Virus record (IMG/VR): IMGVR_UViG_3300043444_000394
Coordinates: 1-51,393 of that record
Length of the DNA stretch: 51,393 nucleotides
Source: a virus
Reading direction: 5' to 3' (one strand)
The translations under genes were made by a program, and so were the position numbers. Below are positions 12,001 to 17,338 of the stretch, in pieces. The notes beneath the pieces are model-generated. The model saw only the letters and a list, made by a program, of their open reading frames with translations, did not search any database and was not told the origin of the DNA. How positions within the stretch are numbered: the stretch's first letter is position 1; every line of letters begins with the position of its first letter.

Positions 12001-12582
12001 GTACTGATACCCTGCGAGATCATTGTCGATTTCCGACATCTTATCCACAAATTCAAACGAATCAACACTAGAAAGTCCGTACTTCTTCTGAATGAACTTG
12101 GCTAGGTTGTTTTTCTCCTCGTTGGCCTCTTTCATTTTACCCATGTACCGCTTGGTATTCAGGGATTCTACGCCGGATAGGAATACATTGCTTCGGTCAA
12201 ATGGAGATGCGATTGGTTTAATGGCCTCAACTTTCTCCGGGTTGAATACCTCAGATGGATTGTAGAAATCCAATCCCACGGCTGGTTTACGGGCAGGAGT
12301 ACGTACCACGTCTTGCTCCATGACGGGCATGAATAGTTCGCGCTGCTTTTGTTGAGGAGTTGGCTTTAGTGGCTGTGATGATGGAATTGGCTGTGCACCA
12401 AGAAGTACATTCAAGTCTTGTGATGGTTTACCTACCGGCACCTGACCACTAAACACTTGAGACGGTTTTGGAATTACTCTCTTTGCTTGAGTTGGCTTTG
12501 TGGGTGAACCACCTATCGCTACTTTACCGGAGAAAACATCAACGGGCTTTGGAATAGCTTTTTTTTTTGGGTCGGTACTCAT
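1..12582 (-). CDS. Giant phage polyvalent protein, 3' end cut by window edge
   Basis: An uninterrupted frame of 4194 codons starts at the ATG at 12582, sharing one base with the stop of the upstream gene, and runs off the window. Visible order: a Pro/Lys/Gln-rich N-terminus, hydrophobic patches near residues 311-341 and 490-515, an acidic Gln/Glu-rich linker near 790-900, then an LPD5/LPD1-like block with HEWWH at 1738-1742. A second zincin motif HETFGH lies at 2041-2046. Four ADP-ribosyltransferase (ART-PolyVal)-like domains follow, with motif histidines (YHGT or YHGS) at 2384, 2532, 2770 and 2957. An LPD23-like HELTH is at 3234-3238, and the conserved polyvalent block with EEIQSDW ends at 3654. 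In this family such proteins are thought to enter the cell with the DNA and disarm defences. That role here is inference from architecture and from the two preceding virion-like genes. Confidence 0.9.
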   Translation of the reverse strand, partial: MSTDPKKKAIPKPVDVFSGKVAIGGSPTKPTQAKRVIPKPSQVFSGQVPVGKPSQDLNVLLGAQPIPSSQPLKPTPQQKQRELFMPVMEQDVVRTPARKPAVGLDFYNPSEVFNPEKVEAIKPIASPFDRSNVFLSGVESLNTKRYMGKMKEANEEKNNLAKFIQKKYGLSSVDSFEFVDKMSEIDNDLAGYQYGEQPIQIDNAERFAPQPEKDQFQLRTDVTQVKRTGGVDPMYWNLDKKIEEFKQTPSAVKTTLKSFVNSALDMRTGIDATGTELIKVFGGEEWDKKLDESHAEFKKSMDKSKYDVNEFESETAQLIGSAAPSFVPIVGGVAVSLYNPILGGKIANTGFAALSASAAGNYMDNYRSYQAGKGEDVDLMRMYSGAVGTAAVEYFTERMGFGGKVVRNGQLLQRAATQISPEAAERMGVAVLQQFKRTNPREYAKMIREIPLTANKEGFSEALASLGQESIENAYKSLEDKSDVNKIFKNMIDSYKVGAVMAGAVGPLSYKANNKFHQERRKKQGGVLVVESKGNAFEVLRRIKTKEGVDAYEVMSPEGNTLEIKADQVNETYQLSAEQFDNILKGKVSEGAAVENSRVELAQQAQVEIDQAVDQQLEGMTFEVDGQKFIMPAEMDGVPVFILGRKDDRTFVVADPETGQTKTVIRSRLSNLKQAVSVDQVKQMERENAGVAYIPEGDNLTPPQTGEMYADPNLGNIKVVGYNPQTGDVSIEIGEGMVDVDGKNIQPTIETIPRASFDAIRTANKEAQAAQVPSVVPAQEEIVEQEAQQAEPFDENGEVNFNQNANENEKDDQNANEAAGEKASAKADTKEEGVLVDGTIQEATPQEAGDAQAQQQEVAKGDEAGRKESAQDGGNDGEGDGRIDLAKQGEEGGSKPDSKADRKPSVPSGTIQELAPQAEQGAAEEVAPANKRTINVGGYKLTDTPSMKDGISIEKVDVPKEYVENGIYVSDKKGALKSGVKRLSNGWIEVGRDTNGDVQLYNEETGESVRIKSTKGGRMGVILQDFVENNIPNTQQPNTPDGAVPQPDNKGVAQVDSKKEEKANQGANDKKGEKAETNEPETPLLDGTEEIAKALSRIRNGGKDSVYTVAKYYIDEIPKGKWVEAAKRLNKLKIGDKDLLSKMVNTLQPLMQESRKLDKKYLEDDEAVLNVDNLPKSAKLTIKEGKDKGTYVINADRTVTKNGKEVPKALASRLFDKANELNKRYTDQPRKVSRPDFTNRPSAERAWRADELRNELYDLINDEEGNVKGDLDKNAIQEKYNELVSIAKIEYERGNYGNPGSAKSESLYEGEIEDINAYVKDVDIEKVDPDAMFKKEEYGAFSSEQRVQAEGVTPLDDKGAPITEKSPAEPSEKVDLSNLQDAGEKIGGAKKDLVASLNSATSEDIRTKPLSKVFPEPDYQKLVADGTITVEGAISLRFLYKSIPPKPRKKYRLDQWVKTVESAIKTVTEIVEKKQDFHGAILKSNSLLAEPYRIYAETLKGLGFPENIPNLGNYEIKKFTSSGNTQRYTVVSGSIIVSKDHETLEQAIESLKKILENNQEKESKSTITFDVYQDRKTKEYFVGKKKNKDVVRLMQGFKTAKEADTYRKENAAQLQEMWDALKIKVEERREDNRTRIGADYRKGRNITSKELMETFGFRGVEFGNWVEGKARQESVNDAYDALMDMAVALNVSPKAISLNGGLGLAFGARGSGKAMAHYESDKVVINLTKTKGAGSLAHEWWHAMDNYFGKKRGESSGFLTDNPQVRVVRTPDGFKDDTRIRKETVDAFKGVMDTIRKSGLRKRSQKLDTSRSKDYWSTAIEMSARSFENYIIEKLAATSQQNDYLANFKETSEWLQHSGLDLENYPYPLKEESPEINEAFDQLFNTLEQRETETGVALFQILEQKTPTQAAIRSSIQASLDMLPVLQGTDETNATTRLMRPDAKSNKQNVATRVQKLFTNFKNPPEVIVYESHLDLAVNMPDLTRRMARQGSVYGFSAAFIPPSPKYPQYPNGFVVMVASHPKFMAKGAALSRSIANTTFHETFGHFGLRGWLDQVATKKNKDAKEKGATKDETNWRAELNTLLDALVPQMDKKTLDDVARLYSGGKFADIDKSTEAGASKYYEVLEEYLAKRAEQRADDSLVAQLINWIKDQLAKKGWDRFVDEADIRRALINSRRFVQVGREGNFVDIRALKQSNTGTNTELPEAFQRISEVEKQAIGRQVTGNQLAALEWRLEQLNQLPAVAKTKEVQDEINSLQQERDDVRYQFDLFGNPINKTEDLPATKRQDLNAKLKTATKRLAYLRKLPMEAKSNLVKEEIAALQKDVIRINEALANTLREDEARAGGEQMAMFQIAPPTDSKAFKDWFGDSKVVDENGKPLVVYHGTKGDFSIFDLRKSGATDSGLLGKGVYLTFSPSQASFFATDSNYGNTGSPNVMPVFASIKNPLIIENGKLPDGRRLTDLHPNGLTVSSSRKINQELKSLGHDGAIFIDGGEIVQVVAFSPTQIKSATGNIGTYDPNNPDIRFQQEAYHGSTQLFDRFMPEFIGSGTSKQKFGWGLYFTNKDTVAKVFGSTASRATLKKNAMDPPGSVSLKDAQKAINFYRNKSELLSAIDSMGRFTRSLKIGVEGETIRLSDKKAFRDWVDSNVEQDKYLYKTTLHKGKKPENYNYMKWDKAVTPSQAAKVKTLMGKGIFAAEAIEQLTGAQLYESLTNHYGSQKEASMKLLEAGIDGIEYPNVQTYGGEATNYVVFDAAAVEIEESVRYQIDAYHGSPFKFDQFSSKKIGKGHGGSTYGWGLYFTDKKTLAKEYGKNVYEVSIHKGKTPDQYSILEWDKPFPDEYFDKIGKQAKAEGNMMLEMLSKDFNRSNQTGQSVYRNISQLLSSDKEASLFLLRSGIDGIKFQQNDAMNYVVFDPNTVTIEERSMFQIAPPTDSKEFKKWFGDSKIVDAEGKPKIVYHGTSADFDEFKNKRGTHYFGSGFYFSSRGRENVSSYGSKVMELYLSIQNPFIEGESEFNAGRPLVAASIRPDLIKKEYQKNGFDGVVLRRGWIIAFEPTQIKSATGNNGQFDGNNPDIRYQIVGEKGATALDAYEEVTYRMDNLQVAKEMDDQGKSAKKIKMATGWEKGADGKWRYETEDFQFKDTEEMLTIMLSDKEKTFKLGDIIDNPSLFKAYENASELPITFKEEPAAAAYFDPNNKRFVVDTRRFRNVHEGSSREAIKEYTSNLRGLRKLILHELTHFVQGEEGFARGGSVQEFENSEAYIISDEERRKIADTLQTLEFLIAVSDKKKISIQEAFDRIKGTSNPDIEDRVSNILYANRGDLSSIKKTMRQGTNLIRTPEQKYKALAGEQEARAISARIDFTEIRRRTRLLSQDESIDREDQIIFLNTFKQLSQEDTQEVRFQFSTEGLDYNNPADNFYSNTLRAIQGISMPRATGEQWKAMLLNTGASQAELNWIGFDDFLKDNPKPTKEEVQEFVRMNQVEITEVVKGSAPKVTRKDVTKVVFSQEGTGSYLVYMNGIDGLVEIGTSEADSESEAIDAAIERANDSFADYRNNSTKYSQYTLPGGENYREVLLTMPVSAGPPANVSFDQWNKNRKSWGLSEGTYDEYMVANKESGYKSSHWDELQILSHIRLNDRNVGGEKVLFIEEIQSDWAQEGRKKGWKSDMASVLKRIAEIEQRRSELTQTTVEVKNTLEFVTEMTQKYGEFKSYLLTDSERAKLDELKSKKEQAKSSPEFLAKQKEYESLGEELRGLNKISYSTPDMPFKQTSQWVNLALRRVIRMASEQGYDRVAWVTGEQSAERYDLSKQVDRLSIAKNIQGKYLVIGLKDGNQVINKNNVEETELEGLVGKDIAVKAIKGQSSFEGLDLKVGGEGMKAFYDTILPTQAKKVLAKIDKTVKVEGIELELAFATGEEYLDYTEKNGGQMPQQLSFPISPAIREIAISEGMPMFQKTPLVGESGSTTLSYLDRKRQTFQDSMIYLKRLQEKAAASEYGFVDDASDAHSEATLKDGRIKAQYEKFRVYYLDPLKKIMLRMGKEHKVDYDTISRYLKAKHIVADNIEAGGIPMAEAQKLVNDFEARVPAEKVKEMNDLLRMMTHWDIQQRYEYGLLTEDQFKTLSSMYTHYVPLKGWESVTMDDETTFSVMKERKGRTTESADPIAYIDVQTHSTIIMGEKNLFKLSFLRFAEMNPDSR

Positions 12583-13760
12583 TACTGTTGGTTCAGTTTT
12601 TTAATGTCTTCAAGTGTCCACTCGCCACTATCGTATAGCTCCTCTACTGTAAATAGTTGGCCTCCTAAATCAAATCGCTTATCAAGCATTTCGGGCATGT
12701 ACTGGCGTATGTAGTCACGGGCAGACATTCCTTTTGGTGCTCCTCCTGTGGGTTGTACCGTACCCGGCTCGTCTATGTCGTATATCTGATGCGCGGATAA
12801 CTGCCGTCTCATCTGCTCCTCTACCAATGATTCTTGGTCAATCTTCGCTTTGAGCGCCTTTCCTTCTGGTGTATTCTTCTGAGAGGACATCATCGCATTC
12901 CATTCCGATTTCAGGGTGTTCAAGGCTTGTTGCTGATAACGTAGCGCGTCTGTCTTCTGTTGGTAGTCAAACTTCTGCTGATCAGTCGTGAACCTCACAA
13001 AGTCGGCACTCGCTCCCTTCGCTCTGGCTGCTATGGCTGCTTCGTCTATCTCTCGTTGCTTTGCTGCAAGCTCTATTCGTAGCGCCCTGTCTTTCTCACT
13101 TTCTCCTGCCTTAAAGTTTTGATCCATCTTGTCTTGCCTTGCTCGGAAATTGATCAATCGATCTTGGTTATCCGCTTCCGCGTTGAAGCGATCAGCCGCA
13201 AGGTTTTGCTGGCTCCACTGATTCAATCTTTGGTTGTAATCATCATCTGCTGCTTGTAGGGCTTGCATATATGCTTCACCACCACCAATGGATCCGATAG
13301 CAAAGCCACCTTTGCTAGAAGCAATAATATCTCGGAGTAGTACGGCACCTTGGGCGATGGCTCTGATCTTTCCTAGTTTCGCATTACGCGCATCTCGCGC
13401 TGCATCTCGCTCAGGCATGGCATCTTTTTCCATCCTCGTGGAGCGAAATTCATCTGTTCCGTTAGCTAAAGAAGCTATGGTATGGGCTTGCATACGTCCA
13501 CCTGTCTCATCCGGTGATGAGGCGAACATGTTGTTGGTACGGTCACCGTAATTAAATGATGGTGCTGGATCACTACCTCCAAATCCCTTCAATTCATCTT
13601 CAGGATCATACTGAGGTGCTATACCCCTGTCTGCCCTTGCGGTAGTTTGGTTGTTGAAATACAGGTCTAAGTCGTCACCACTGGCCACATCAGCCAACAT
13701 TGGGTTGAATGAAAACCCTAACCTTCGCCTCTTATTACCTGAATTGATGATAGTTGCCAT
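12582..13760 (-). CDS. Probable internal virion / ejection protein
   Basis: 392 aa, very rich in Gln, Ala, Asp, Arg and Lys. A long helical, coiled-coil-prone stretch (about residues 110-310) is preceded by a disordered N-terminus, and a short glycine-rich hydrophobic segment lies near residues 140-165. No enzyme motif is seen. It lies between a 209-aa protein of similar composition and the giant polyvalent gene, with six bases to the first and a TAATG overlap to the second, so the three are almost certainly co-translated. Podovirus ejection proteins have this composition and often precede large injected proteins. The virion role is inferred from context and not from a recognised family. Confidence 0.6.
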   Translation of the reverse strand: MATIINSGNKRRRLGFSFNPMLADVASGDDLDLYFNNQTTARADRGIAPQYDPEDELKGFGGSDPAPSFNYGDRTNNMFASSPDETGGRMQAHTIASLANGTDEFRSTRMEKDAMPERDAARDARNAKLGKIRAIAQGAVLLRDIIASSKGGFAIGSIGGGEAYMQALQAADDDYNQRLNQWSQQNLAADRFNAEADNQDRLINFRARQDKMDQNFKAGESEKDRALRIELAAKQREIDEAAIAARAKGASADFVRFTTDQQKFDYQQKTDALRYQQQALNTLKSEWNAMMSSQKNTPEGKALKAKIDQESLVEEQMRRQLSAHQIYDIDEPGTVQPTGGAPKGMSARDYIRQYMPEMLDKRFDLGGQLFTVEELYDSGEWTLEDIKKLNQQ

Positions 13761-13766
13761 GATTGG

Positions 13767-14396
13767 TTACTTCGTTGGTATAAATGATGAAACCCCATTC
13801 AACAATCCTCCAATACCCGATCCGATTGCCCCGGCGTTGGCCGCTCTTCTTTGTTGATCGGCTGCATAGCGCTGACTCTCGATACCAAACTTGGCACCCA
13901 TAATGTCTTGGTCAATGCCGTACTTAGCGCCAAATAATCCTTGCTGGCCACCGAACAACTGAGCAAGTGCGCCTGAATACTGGCTAGTGAGGTTTGATCG
14001 TCTCTGATCTGATCCGGCAAACATATCTCTCATGCTTGCGGATTGGCTCCTATTCTGGCTATCCATCATCGATAGGTAGGCTTCCGGGGAGAGGTTCATC
14101 AAACTCGCTGCATTGTTGATTTGATTTGCGCCCTGCTCTCGCTGATCTCTCATGGTGCCGAGAAATGATCTGCCCTCCGTGGTATCGGTATAGGCTTTCC
14201 CGCGCTCCTGGTTGATGTCATTGGCAAGTCCGGAGAACATGTTGTTCGTGTCGCCCATGCCGGTGAATGAAGATGCGTACCGATCTTGGTACTTATCAGC
14301 ATTCTGTATTGAGCGATCAAACATGTTCCCTCGCTCTGCAAAGAGTTCCGGTCTTCTTTTTCTTAGCTTGGATGTTGTTCTGGTTGCTACTGACAT
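13767..14396 (-). CDS. Probable internal virion protein
   Basis: 209 aa, first gene of the unit that leads into the giant protein. The sequence is Gln/Asn/Ser/Ala-rich with many short polar helices and ends in a Gly/Ala-rich amphipathic segment (residues about 185-205), a composition seen in phage internal core or ejection proteins. No catalytic motif. The ATG at 14396 is the first start after a terminator-like hairpin whose T-tract ends about 15 bases upstream. A promoter-like element lies upstream of that hairpin. Its exact role is unknown; the assignment rests on position and composition. Confidence 0.55.
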   Translation of the reverse strand: MSVATRTTSKLRKRRPELFAERGNMFDRSIQNADKYQDRYASSFTGMGDTNNMFSGLANDINQERGKAYTDTTEGRSFLGTMRDQREQGANQINNAASLMNLSPEAYLSMMDSQNRSQSASMRDMFAGSDQRRSNLTSQYSGALAQLFGGQQGLFGAKYGIDQDIMGAKFGIESQRYAADQQRRAANAGAIGSGIGGLLNGVSSFIPTK

Positions 14397-14410
14397 GATC
14401 GTATGGTTTA

Positions 14411-14456
14411 AATAAAAAAAACCTCCATTCCCTTGTGTGCAAGGGTTGGAGGCTTT
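14411..14456 (-). terminator. Intrinsic terminator-like hairpin in a 5' leader
   Basis: On the minus strand an outer stem (CCTCCA/TGGAGG, 14422-14427 with 14447-14452) stacks on an inner stem (CCCTT/AAGGG) and is followed by eight T residues. It may end the early operon after the rhomboid gene. However, a promoter-like element at 14502-14532 lies upstream of it and the next ATG is about 15 bases downstream, so it may be an attenuator read through by an antitermination mechanism. Confidence 0.8.
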
Positions 14457-14501
14457 TCAGCTATTGTTCAACTCTAAAACTCAGTTATGAATTTACGAGG
14501 G

Positions 14502-14532
14502 TAAATATACGCATTTGGCTATTTATAGCAAA
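14502..14532 (-). promoter_or_regulatory. Bacteroidota-type promoter for the virion/giant-protein unit
   Basis: Minus strand reads TTTG (14529-14532), 19 bases, then TATATTTA (14502-14509), one mismatch from the -7 consensus TAnnTTTG. The bases after it (ACCCT) match the sequence after the portal promoter candidate at 28.1 kb, suggesting a common promoter class. Confidence 0.5.
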
Positions 14533-14629
14533 TTGTGATTTGATTTCGATGTGATTGTGGGTATTGCAACTCATTTTTCATCAGTCAACTTGAATTAATC
14601 CAATCTTTTACAGTCTAATACCGCAATAT

Positions 14630-15211
14630 TCAGACACCACTCCTTGTTTTAATCCTATTTAATGCATTCTCATACGCCTGTTTTCCCCTCATTTTAACCC
14701 TCCACACGTAGTATTCCTTGAAGAAAGTACGGTAGGTATACACGAATGCTGCTGCGCTCAGGTGAGATGCATGGGCTATGGCCTGACTTCCCGTGGTGAA
14801 CATGAATACATCGAAGGATAGAATACCGATCAGCACGTATGCCCTCCGGCCAAAGAGTTTTACCTTGCCCATTGGCTCCATAAGCACCCACATGGTCAGT
14901 AATCCTACTGCAATAGAAGAGGCTCCTACCACTTCACCTTGGCTTGTGAGTACGTATCCTACCCCTCCGGTGATGGATGAGAGAAGAATAATCACTGCTG
15001 TGTGCTTCCATCCGAATGATCGCTCTATCTGAACTCCCACGGTGTAAATGGCCACTAGATTGCCAATGAAGTGGAATATGGAGTTGTGAGAGGCTGAGTA
15101 CGTCAGGTACGTCCACCACTCAGACTGTGCGGAAAGTGGTGTGTATACCCCTGAAATATAACAGATTGCTATAATTAAGGTCAGGATGGTGATGGTGGGT
15201 GTCGGTTTCAT
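14630..15211 (-). CDS. Rhomboid-family intramembrane serine protease
   Basis: 193 aa with about six hydrophobic segments spread over residues 5-165. Rhomboid hallmarks are in order: H47-x-x-x-N51 in the second membrane segment, GASS with likely nucleophile Ser98, and AHASHLS with likely catalytic His150. The family cleaves transmembrane segments within the bilayer, so this protein should act in the host inner membrane. The ATG overlaps the stop of the upstream gene (ATGA). It is the last gene of the early/replication operon, before the terminator-like hairpin. Its substrate is unknown: superinfection exclusion, envelope remodelling or maturation of a phage membrane protein are all possible. 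The second residue after the nucleophile motif (Ser instead of Gly) is a common variant. Confidence 0.82.
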   Translation of the reverse strand: MKPTPTITILTLIIAICYISGVYTPLSAQSEWWTYLTYSASHNSIFHFIGNLVAIYTVGVQIERSFGWKHTAVIILLSSITGGVGYVLTSQGEVVGASSIAVGLLTMWVLMEPMGKVKLFGRRAYVLIGILSFDVFMFTTGSQAIAHASHLSAAAFVYTYRTFFKEYYVWRVKMRGKQAYENALNRIKTRSGV

Positions 15212-15579
15212 GGCTTAATCGTTAGTTCTTCCCCTGTTAATGCGAAATAGAGGTTTTGTAGCTGGTGGACGTATCTCAAGTATACTGACGTTTGGCTATC
15301 AACAAAACAGTTTTCGCATTCAGCAAACCACAACAACCTGCCCTTCAATTCTAATTTATGCCCACTTGGAAAAGGTTTTGCTCCCAACCGCTCCAACCAT
15401 TCTTCGGTGAGTAGGATGGGGTGGCACTTATCCAACGCGCTAGCTTGTGGGTAGTATTCCAACCTCTTGAATACACTTGAGTTAGTAAAGCCTACACTCA
15501 TAGCAACTATCTCAAAGTCTCCATAGGTTTCAGAGTTTATCCAATTCCCTATACGTAATTCTCTTGGTTCTATATTCAT
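15208..15579 (-). CDS. Conserved Bacteroidota phage protein (LRIGNW type), function unknown
   Basis: 123 aa. It matches a protein type very common in Bacteroidota prophages and mobile islands: an N-terminal ELRIGNW motif (residues 7-13), a central P-I-L-L-T-E-E-W segment, and a C-terminal VHQLQNLYFALTGEEL block (residues 103-118). No catalytic or membrane signature. It sits between the terminase small subunit and the rhomboid gene, overlapping the latter by ATGA. The family has no established function, so only the family relation can be stated. Confidence 0.75.
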   Translation of the reverse strand: MNIEPRELRIGNWINSETYGDFEIVAMSVGFTNSSVFKRLEYYPQASALDKCHPILLTEEWLERLGAKPFPSGHKLELKGRLLWFAECENCFVDSQTSVYLRYVHQLQNLYFALTGEELTIKP

Positions 15580-15600
15580 TGCTTCTCTATATTTCTTCGT

Positions 15601-16260
15601 TCATGGCTTTGGTTTTAGTATTCCTGCGGATTGTAGTGCATCCTTCACTGATGCGTAGTAGTTGTTTTGGGTGTTGTTATTCACCTCCACGTTGACGAGT
15701 GCCTTCTCCTCGTTGTAGCCTAGCATCTTGCGTATTGCTTCGAGGGACTTCTGCTTGTCATACAGTTTGATCTTGAAGTAGACGGTGGTTCCTTCCTTGT
15801 CCTGAACCACTTTGGTGTCTATCTCTTGGATGCAAGCCTTTTGATCTTCGGTGAGTTCTTCAAAGTCCTTCCGTTCCATCCAAGTATTGTGAAGATGGGC
15901 TATGGAAGAGAAGGCAATTTTCATTTCTTCGCGCAATACCATCTGCTTGGAAATGCCAACCATTCGCTCTAAATCCTTCTGTGCAAGCTGTATAGCCTGT
16001 TTTATGTTTGGATTTGTTATGAGTATGCTTGCGGCTGACCGTGCTGTTTCATCTTTACTGTTTGGATAAGCTACTTTGTACGCTCTTGAACCGTTCCAAT
16101 CGTAGGTATATTCCTGTACGAATACCCTCCATTCCGGCTTGAGTCGGAGCTCGTCAATCGTCTTGGCCGTCTCGTTCAGGATTTCGGCCACCTCTACCAC
16201 TTCTACGTCTTGGATGGCAGATTCGGGCTGAATGACTGGTTTGATCTTCTTTTTTCTCAT
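15601..16260 (-). CDS. Terminase small subunit
   Basis: 219 aa. Residues about 45-95 fit the Terminase_2-like N-terminal helix-turn-helix: an F-V-Q-E-Y segment, an N-G-S-R-A-Y-K-V-A-Y-P-N motif and a repeated-Ala segment before N-P-N-I-K-Q-A-I. The middle is helical, and the C-terminus has an Asn-rich tail (residues about 195-205) like that used to contact the large subunit. It would recognise packaging sites and regulate the motor. Its start overlaps the stop of the GT9-like gene (ATGA). Unusually, the expected adjacent large subunit is missing: the genes after it are an unknown protein and the rhomboid. Confidence 0.82.
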   Translation of the reverse strand: MRKKKIKPVIQPESAIQDVEVVEVAEILNETAKTIDELRLKPEWRVFVQEYTYDWNGSRAYKVAYPNSKDETARSAASILITNPNIKQAIQLAQKDLERMVGISKQMVLREEMKIAFSSIAHLHNTWMERKDFEELTEDQKACIQEIDTKVVQDKEGTTVYFKIKLYDKQKSLEAIRKMLGYNEEKALVNVEVNNNTQNNYYASVKDALQSAGILKPKP

Positions 16261-16949
16261 GGCTGTATTTCCTCAATCCACTTGTCAAAATCATTCTTCC
16301 AATCGTGTGAAATTGTGAAGTTTGGGTTTGGGCTTTCGTTCCTTGGGCGTAGGCAGTCTTTCCAAAGTATAAATCCCTTCTTCTGGTGGGCTCCCGCCAC
16401 ATGGTAGAGTCCGGTGGCGTTGGCGATCACTAGGTCGCTTGACTGTATGGCCCACATCGCTAATTGGATGTCGTCCAAAAGGATCTCATCGCAATTGAGC
16501 GCAAACGGGCTGAATCGCTTATCTTCCGTACTTCCTACGAAGATGCATTTGTACCCTTTGGCCTGTAGCGTGAAGATGATGTGGTTGTATATCTCCGTGC
16601 CGGGGTTCTTCGTGTGCCGCTTCGCGGCTGTGGCGCATCCGTTCATTATCGACGCTACCTTTATTTTGGGTGCATGTGTGGGTAGTGGTTCTCCTTTGTT
16701 CCCTGTTAGTTTCCATGAATATTCAGAGTCCTTCATGTTGTTGTCTCGGCAGACATATTCGGTGGAAAGAGTTGGGGATGTTTCCGGGCGCTCTTCCAAT
16801 ACTTTGATTTTGTCCCACCCTTCGTAGGCTTGCTTCACATACTCCGTCTCGAAATACACGGGTACTCTTCCTTCCATTGCTTGAATGGCTGGTGTCAGGT
16901 TTACAAAATTGCCTAACCCGTATCTGTTATGTTGGAGAATCCATTTCAT
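16257..16949 (-). CDS. GT9-like (heptosyltransferase-type) glycosyltransferase
   Basis: 230 aa. The N-terminus has the nucleotide-sugar transferase pattern G-L-G-N-F-V-N-L-T-P-A-I-Q-A (residues 11-24), as in ADP-heptose:LPS heptosyltransferases. The second half carries a V-G-S-T-E-D segment and a D-L-V-I-A-N-A-T-G-L-Y-H-V-A-G segment (about residues 172-186) matching the conserved GT9 nucleotide-binding region. It is shorter than the usual 320-350 aa family members, consistent with a compact phage version. It lies between a DnaA-like gene (23-base overlap) and terminase small subunit, an odd place for a glycosyltransferase. Likely targets are host surface glycan or a virion component. Confidence 0.65.
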   Translation of the reverse strand: MKWILQHNRYGLGNFVNLTPAIQAMEGRVPVYFETEYVKQAYEGWDKIKVLEERPETSPTLSTEYVCRDNNMKDSEYSWKLTGNKGEPLPTHAPKIKVASIMNGCATAAKRHTKNPGTEIYNHIIFTLQAKGYKCIFVGSTEDKRFSPFALNCDEILLDDIQLAMWAIQSSDLVIANATGLYHVAGAHQKKGFILWKDCLRPRNESPNPNFTISHDWKNDFDKWIEEIQP

Positions 16950-17319
16950 TTTTTTGAAAGCGTAAAGGTACTTCGTTTTCGTTTTTTGTTTCTTTCACCT
17001 TCAGGTTGAGTTCGTCTACGATCTCTCTTACCTTGGGGTATCTATCTTTCCAGTATTCCATGTTTCGGAAGTGTTTTACCTCCGATGAATAGCTTTGATG
17101 TCCAAGGGCTCTGGCTACTCGTGGTAGCGCGATGTGGAGCGTGTCCTTGCAAATGTATACGGTCAGTCTGCGTCCTCTGACGATCTCCTTTTTGCGCGAG
17201 TCACCGTAGATTTCCTGTACTTTTATATGCAAGTACTTGGCTACCTCGTTGGCTACTTTGCGAACTTGGATGTTTACCACTTCGTCATCCTGACTGATGG
17301 TATTGTTTAATTTTTTCAT
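16927..17319 (-). CDS. DnaA domain IV-like DNA-binding protein (third copy)
   Basis: 130 aa. Residues about 30-80 follow the DnaA C-terminal layout: a helix ending E-I-Y-G-D-S-R-K-K-E-I, an R-G-R-R-L-T-V-Y-I helix, then a helix-turn-helix ending A-R-A-L-G-H-Q-S-Y-S-S-E-V-K-H-F, where S-Y-S-S-E-V replaces the usual D-H-S-T-V. The AAA+ domain of DnaA is absent. This is the most divergent of three such proteins in the operon, so its assignment is weaker. It probably binds DNA, perhaps a phage origin, or competes with host DnaA. Confidence 0.6.
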   Translation of the reverse strand: MKKLNNTISQDDEVVNIQVRKVANEVAKYLHIKVQEIYGDSRKKEIVRGRRLTVYICKDTLHIALPRVARALGHQSYSSEVKHFRNMEYWKDRYPKVREIVDELNLKVKETKNENEVPLRFQKNEMDSPT

Positions 17320-17338
17320 GTCATTTGTTGTCTTCGTT

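Noticed and set aside
9065-12049. Two perfect TTATCCACA DnaA boxes (9065-9073 and 12041-12049)
   Set aside because: They lie 3 kb apart inside the coding frame of the giant gene, without AT-rich repeats or clustering, so they are probably chance codon combinations rather than an origin.
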